Below, piece by piece: positions 60,701-64,000 of a DNA stretch of 64,000 bases; within the stretch, counting starts at the first letter, position 1, and each line of letters starts with the position of its first letter. Below the pieces are notes generated by a model. It had not been told where the DNA came from, ran no database searches, and saw only the letters and a list, made by a program, of their open reading frames with translations. The stretch is taken from positions 2,185,058 through 2,249,057 of the forward strand of contig JAUPFP010000017.1 of assembly GCA_036925085.1 (NCBI GenBank), in the 5' to 3' direction. The stretch is from Brachycybe producta (lineage: Eukaryota; Arthropoda; Diplopoda; Playtdesmida; Andrognathidae). A program made the position numbers and the translations under genes.

Positions 60701-61807
60701 TTTGAAGTATAAATGTTTAACCTATCCTTAAACTTTCTGTGATGTACAAGTGGTATGACACAACGAAAAACATGCACAGATAACGAAAAAAAACAGCTCC
60801 ACTGAGTGGTACGCAGGTACAATAAATACATAAGCATATTCAAAAATGTGGGCGGAATATAAGTGGGTCTGGAGCACACCAATGTAGAGCTCTTGTTACA
60901 GGCCCCAGGTTTATTCTCTCTTAGTTAGAGCGGATACCGCTGTTCACCGAGTGTTTTAATACAACCCGAGTCCTAATGGTGCCGGGGTCGTTCTCCTTGG
61001 TATTTCGTGGATTACGACAATGCTGGAAAAGAATAGTCGAAATGGACAAGACAAATGCAGATTGTCGATATACTTAATTTAATGAACACAATCATCGAAG
61101 TTACATTAAATTACAAGGTGTGGCGTGCTTAGCCACTGGACCATAATATGAGTTATTTCATTATTTCGATATCAGAGAATGGGCCCAGAGTATATCGAAA
61201 CACGGCCTTTTATACCTAGGGCCTGTGTACACCTTCACAGGTGCACCCATGCCCCAGAGACCGTGTATCGATGAGTATCCATCTGCCGATACCTGAACCA
61301 GGATGTGACTTGATCCTTTTGGGTCTTGGCAGAGAACGAAAGGGGCGGAAATAGGGCACTTGGGGTACGAGGGACCCCAAGGCTATGGTAACGACAAAAG
61401 GGTTAAATACAGGGTGTTACATCAGAGACCCTTGGAATGACCTAATTTCTTGCAACCCTTCCTCTATTGATTGCTTTTTTTTTTAACAAAAAACTGTAAA
61501 CTGAAAAATATATCTCAACTTTGTTTTCAGTTGTTGTAAACGAAAAGTTTAACTTTTTTTTCGTTTTAAGTCTTGATTTCTGTTGAAGTTTTATGCAAAT
61601 GAGACCCTAGCTTAACTGCTACATAACTACAAAAGAATCCAAACCCATCAAATTGATTTACAAGCAGAACATAGGATTTTCTTTTAACAATATATAGTAT
61701 TCTGTATATTATCAGAAGGTCATACCTTTACAACACTCAATGGTTTCCTTGATAAGTGATAACACGTGTAACTTAGAAAAGTGAAAAACAAGATGAAAGT
61801 TTTGTAC
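39758..61807 (-). CDS. SLC37A2: Sugar-phosphate/phosphate exchanger, SLC37A1/A2 type (5' end missing)
   Basis: ER-membrane exchanger of the major facilitator superfamily; human SLC37A1 and A2 swap glucose-6-phosphate for phosphate. Thirteen exons join in phase, in coding order: 61726-61807, 52770-52866, 52564-52642, 49687-49822, 49254-49497, 47483-47529, 44178-44303, 41754-41867, 41585-41675, 41356-41504, 40318-40366, 39989-40239, 39758-39919 (TAG), giving 541 residues. Hallmarks: [90 protein letters not shown]. Exons 47483-44178 and the start of 41754 encode the acidic cytosolic loop ([10 protein letters not shown]). The first exon starts in phase 1, so about 20-30 N-terminal residues are not found and may lie beyond 64000. 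The frame is intact. The symbol is by similarity; A1 versus A2 is not resolved. Confidence 0.95.
40579..40938. repeat. Tandem duplication, about 188 bp, in an intron
   Basis: Two diverged copies (40579-40748 and 40766-40938) share GTGCTAAT, TTTTGAACC and AAAAATAGAAGGACCTTTTC. No coding potential. Confidence 0.75.
42357..43080. mobile_element. Long-TIR foldback element copy 2
   Basis: Two arms of about 290 bp (42361-42660 and 42800-43080) are inverted copies around a 140-bp centre. The left end is TTAAGAGGGTACATCG. TTAA at the left suggests piggyBac-like integration. No transposase. Confidence 0.85.
43090..44170. other. Intron sequence, nothing recognised
   Basis: AT-rich intron between exons 41754-41867 and 44178-44303. 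No repeat family or RNA was identified. Confidence 0.4.
44862..45216. mobile_element. MITE with GGCCGGGCGCACG termini
   Basis: GGCCGGGCGCACGTTGAG at the left faces CTCAACTTGCGCCCGGCC at the right. A 21-codon frame starting at 44980 ([14 protein letters not shown]) may be a relic of a parent gene start. Confidence 0.8.
45627..45820. mobile_element. MITE, relative of 1-76
   Basis: Inner inverted repeats CACAGGCAATTGTGCCCAGC (from 45666) and the mirror at 45778-45809. CTAG lies at both outer ends. The centre GACGTCAGACC resembles the centre of the family 1 MITEs. Confidence 0.75.
45839..45985. repeat. Pyrimidine-rich tract
   Basis: Nearly pure C/T on the + strand over most of its length. The open frame crossing it is composition only. 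Confidence 0.7.
46847..47251. mobile_element. Non-autonomous hAT element
   Basis: It starts CAGCGGTCGCCAACCGGTGG and ends in a damaged inverse (GGTTGGAGATGACCCAG). Its right half matches 77-262. No clean 8-bp duplication. Confidence 0.7.
47963..48371. mobile_element. Mariner-type MITE copy 2
   Basis: Aligns with 38274-38725 over its length (TTTATAGATAGTAA, AACTATGGTAATAGCCATAT). The right end is TTTTTTTGGGACACCC and the left end has lost about 25 bases. Confidence 0.85.
49989..50442. mobile_element. Harbinger-like MITE in an SLC37 intron
   Basis: AGCATCAGTCACACGGGGCG and the right-end inverse AGCTTCAGTGACACAGGGCG. TTA at 49986-49988 and 50443-50445. GC content is higher than in the host intron. 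Confidence 0.88.
50446..51684. other. Intron sequence, nothing recognised
   Basis: No exon or repeat supported. Confidence 0.4.
51685..52301. mobile_element. MITE with CACACTAGCAAC termini
   Basis: CACACTAGCAACTTTTGATGC at the left faces the inverse at the right. Part of it (51975-52190) recurs inverted at 57745-57965. Confidence 0.7.
52297..52387 (+). repeat. 91-bp exact direct repeat, copy 1
   Basis: Identical to 53181-53271, 884 bp away. Starts GTGTGCGCACAATCTTG. The two copies bracket exons 52564-52642 and 52770-52866. Confidence 0.9.
53181..53271 (+). repeat. 91-bp exact direct repeat, copy 2
   Basis: Second copy, ending 25 bases before the solo LTR at 53297. It includes the short hairpin-like CAACTGGTTAGGCAGTTG. 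Confidence 0.9.
53297..53862 (+). repeat. Solo LTR of the element A family
   Basis: TGTAACACCCAGTGAGTC to GCTCACA, the inverse of the element A LTRs, with the shared CACTTGGACCTGGTTACACC and CGAGCTACGGA parts. Flanks GAAG and AAAC do not match, so no target duplication is kept. Confidence 0.75.
54108..54480. mobile_element. MITE family 2 copy 2, truncated
   Basis: Reverse orientation relative to 32254-32663. It starts AAAGCTGGTCGCCCACTAGG and keeps GGCTCCCAAGAAAAATGCA. The other terminus is lost. Open frames across it are shadows. Confidence 0.75.
55125..55195 (+). repeat. tRNA-like SINE head
   Basis: A-box TGGTGTAGTGG (55134-55144) and B-box GGTTCAATTCC (55178-55188), 33 bases apart. The acceptor arms do not pair, so it is unlikely to be a working tRNA. 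Confidence 0.55.
55480..55625. repeat. CCAAATC-rich simple repeat
   Basis: About ten copies of AATCCAAATC and TTGGATT variants in both orientations. Confidence 0.6.
55796..55925. repeat. GGGCAAATG repeat, partial copy
   Basis: TTTTAGGGCAAAT recurs four times. Related to 33756-33970. Confidence 0.55.
56464..57170 (+). repeat. Solo LTR of the element B family, TSD CTTA
   Basis: TGTGACAACCTGGTCTGGCT to GGGTCGTTACA, the inverse layout of the element B LTRs. CTTA at 56460-56463 and 57171-57174 is an exact 4-bp duplication. The frames across 56697-57175 are not genes. Confidence 0.88.
57745..57965. mobile_element. Partial inverted copy of the 51685-52301 MITE
   Basis: Shares GATTCACAGCAGATCGT and TAAAAGTAAAATGG-like blocks in inverse orientation. 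Termini are missing. It includes its own hairpin GTTTTACTGGATT/AATCCAGTAAAA. Confidence 0.6.
57970..59783. other. Intron sequence, nothing recognised
   Basis: No exon, RNA gene or clear repeat family supported. CATGGACTTGGTTCACT occurs at 58651-58667, with TGGACTTGGTTCACT again at 58732-58746. Confidence 0.4.
59784..59933. mobile_element. Short MITE, nearly all inverted repeat
   Basis: TTACTGTCAATCTGCGGAAT and its inverse; about 58-bp arms around a 30-bp centre. Confidence 0.85.
59965..60740. repeat. Large foldback
   Basis: Arms of about 300-350 bp mirror each other around 60365 (GGCGAAGACAAAAATCTGAA against the inverse at 60405-60424; AGCTCCCCAAAACTTAG against the inverse near 60640). A direct repeat of the core (GAAGTTCTGACGTCATGTTT, GCAGGCTGCTTTGCCGCTTA) also occurs. 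Confidence 0.75.
60894..61421 (-). repeat. LTR-like sequence related to the element A LTRs
   Basis: TTTTATACCTAGGGCCTGTG, CACCTTCACAGGTGCACC and a GGGTGTTACA end parallel the element A LTR. Flanks do not duplicate, and divergence is high. Confidence 0.5.
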
Positions 61808-61829
61808 CTGTAACAAAATAAAACAAATT

Positions 61830-62371
61830 TAAAAGATGCAATTACCAAAAAAAAACAAGCTTAATAAATTAAATCCTAACTTATTGAGCACTAAAATTTA
61901 ATTGAATATGGAACAGATTTCACAATTTTCAGGCCGATACGGAGTCCACTCTGTATCGGTATGAATGTCTTTCTTCCCCTAAAAAGGGTCTAAAAACGTG
62001 TTCCAAAATATATACAAATTAACATTCCTATAATTTTTGTAAACGACATCAGAACCGTAGTTTCATGAATGTAGTAACTTTTTGTAGTATGTAGTAATAG
62101 CAACGACCCCTCGTTTTATCACGCTGCATATAACATTACGAGATATTAATAGTATAGCCCACAATCGATTGTGTATCCGGGTACAGATTACCCGGTTTGC
62201 CTATTATCCGTGCACGATCATTTGTTGCAATATACAGGGTTCATACTGGCTAGAAAAATCCTACTTCGGCAATATAAGACATTGGCGCTTCTAGTGGCGA
62301 GCTAAGCGAACCATAAAAATTAGCAACATTTTTCCTTAATATATCACCGAACATGTAAACAAGTTTGAAAT
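61830..62371. other. Sequence upstream of the first recovered SLC37 exon
   Basis: The expected N-terminal coding exon (ending in phase 1 before a GT donor) was looked for on the minus strand and not recognised. Confidence 0.4.
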
Positions 62372-63511
62372 TTAAGAGGCTACATCGCAAAAATTACTTA
62401 GAAAAATCTCTACAAAGAGCACTATCATCGTGTTTGTATCGAGCCCATAGACGGGATGTTAAAGAAAAAACGTTAATTTTTAAAATACACGGTCTCGCGG
62501 CAATATGTTTATTTTTCATATTTAAAGTTGTCCAATTTTGATGGTTCAAATTGCAATGTGCACCTTAAATGCTAAGAAAAACACATCATTAAAATGCTTG
62601 TAAAAATACGTAAAAATACTTTTAAAAAAACCACAAGTAAACCACAGTGAAGTCAACACACTGGCGCACGTGCTGGATTTTTTTCTGGTTTTTGTAAATT
62701 ATTTTTAGGTATTATTACGAGCATTTGAAAGGATGTTTTTCTTGCTTACCAGCGCGTACTCAATGGAGTTTAAATATAAAGCGGCAGTCACACTAGGCTG
62801 GTTTACAAGCCGCTGGTTGCTGCTGGCTATTAGCAGCAACAGCAAGCAGCAGCTGCTTTGGGTTCACACTTGTCCAGTCACTGCTGGTATTAGCAGTGCA
62901 AGTCATCCAATCACCGTCTTGCAAAAACACAAACTCTAACAACAACCAACCCAAGCAGTGGAGTTTCAACTACCACTAGTGCCACTACTAGCAAAAAAAA
63001 GTTCACACTAGATGGCAGCAGCAGGAATGGAGTCACATGACCAGCTGGTAGCTGCTAAAGTTGGACATGTCCAACTTCACCAGCCGCTGTTAAAATTACT
63101 AGCCCGCTGGTGAAAGCAGCTGCTGGTAGCAGTTCAGACTATGCTGCTAGCTGGCTACAACCAGCCAGCAGCAACCAGCAGCTTGTAAACCAGCCTAGTG
63201 TGACTGCCGCATTAGAGTTAAAAAACCGCGATTTTGAAATACCTCTTAAAAATAGAAAAATGCCAATTTTTAGTCATTCCTATCACTAGATCAGCATATA
63301 TTTAAGGTGCAAATTGCACTTTGAACCATCAAAATGGGACAACTTCAAATATGAAAAATAAACATATTGCCGCCACGACTTGTATATTTTAAAAAAATTG
63401 ACTTTTTTCTTTAACATCGGGTGATTCGGGTCTATGGGCTCAATATAAACACGATCCTAGCGCCTCTTTATGGAGATTTTTCGAAGTCATTTTGCGATGT
63501 AGCCCTCTTAA
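62372..63511. mobile_element. Long-TIR foldback element copy 3, split by a MITE
   Basis: TTAA at both ends (62372-62375, 63508-63511), then GAGGCTACATCGCAAAA and the inverse. Arms match copies 1 and 2. A separate MITE (62781-63210) sits in the centre. Confidence 0.85.
62781..63210. mobile_element. MITE nested in long-TIR copy 3
   Basis: GCGGCAGTCACACTAGGCTG starts a nearly perfect inverted terminus of about 48 bp. The interior is rich in CAGCAG/CTGCTG words. Confidence 0.9.
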
Positions 63512-64000
63512 GGTGGTTTTAAGTGTTACTGCCTCTTGAACTCGAATTATTCTTTGTATTTTACGTGCAAAATAAAAATAAAATTGAACTTGTTTTAAAA
63601 AACTAAAAAGGGTAATTCAATCCCTAAAGCCTAGTACACACCAGGATTCTTTGTTGCGATACATTGTTGCAGGACTGCTCCAATTCAGTGTTGCAGGGCA
63701 GAATCGCAACTGAAGCGATTCAGACCCACAACATTGTTCCGTGTCCACACCTACACTCAGTTTCTCTCCATCCTTCTGGCTTTCACAGTGTAGGCCTAAA
63801 TATCACCAGCGGAAGCGGCCCTTGCAATATGGGCCTACACGGTGATTCGCAAAGAACAGCTAACAAAGCAGAAACGGGTGGTGGGCACACAAGCTTTTCT
63901 CAGCTGAAAGCACATTCGGTTTAAGCCTTTTGGACACCCTGAAATTGGAAGACGGGGCAGGATTTCTATATTTCATTTCTTTTAGTTACCATTGTAGTGA
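63512..64000. other. Window-end sequence
   Basis: CCTAGTACACACCAGG near 63631 resembles the start of the CACAC-type MITEs, but no mirror end is seen before the edge. The + frame at 63664-63924 has no recognisable protein. Confidence 0.35.

Noticed and set aside
63664..63924. 86-codon plus-strand frame near the window end
   Set aside because: No recognisable domain and repeat-like flanks; could not be supported as a gene.

Overview
This window is from the nuclear genome of an animal, most likely an invertebrate. It has spliced genes with GT-AG introns, CCHC-type retroelements, and dense MITEs of the hAT, mariner, Harbinger-like and foldback kinds. No bacterial-style gene organisation is visible and the species cannot be named from this sequence. 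The window is AT-rich, and perhaps two thirds of it is recognisable repeat. Only two host genes are visible. They converge tail to tail: a gamma-secretase subunit PEN-2 gene on + (31314-33260, three exons) and a sugar-phosphate exchanger of the SLC37A1/A2 type on - (39758-61807, thirteen coding exons recovered, first coding exon not found). Neither is visible as a single open frame; both were assembled from exon pieces, splice signals and phase.

Region by region. 1-1380: MITE and hAT pieces, a TA microsatellite and two minisatellites. 1385-6750: a decayed LINE on - (ORF1 with zinc knuckles; ORF2 with endonuclease, reverse transcriptase, RNase H and a terminal CCHC). 7148-15299: a decayed Ty3/Gypsy-type LTR element on - (gag, protease, RT, RNase H, integrase). 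Its 5' LTR appears to be split by a second LTR element at 15300-18577, which has 4-bp target-site duplications. 18578-23500: solo LTR, MITEs and a tRNA-like SINE. 23500-30970: two inverted Tc1-type transposon halves, with a 6.1-kb LTR element (24238-30367, TSD TTAT) inserted between them. That element has no pol. It carries one long, probably spliced, gene for a lysine-rich protein of unknown family, and two GC-rich minisatellites.

31-39.8 kb: the PEN-2 gene, several MITEs with TTA duplications, a 1.8-kb minisatellite of 32-bp units lying inside a long-TIR element, and a hAT element (8-bp TSD) with a mariner-type MITE nested in it. 39.8-61.8 kb: the SLC37 gene. Its introns hold at least twelve further insertions, including solo LTRs related to the two LTR elements upstream. 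62-64 kb: a third long-TIR element split by a MITE.

The most unusual item is the pol-less LTR element with an apparent intron. Its C-terminal protein domain recurs next to a retropepsin in the neighbouring, different LTR element. This suggests a shared and unusual Gag-like module.
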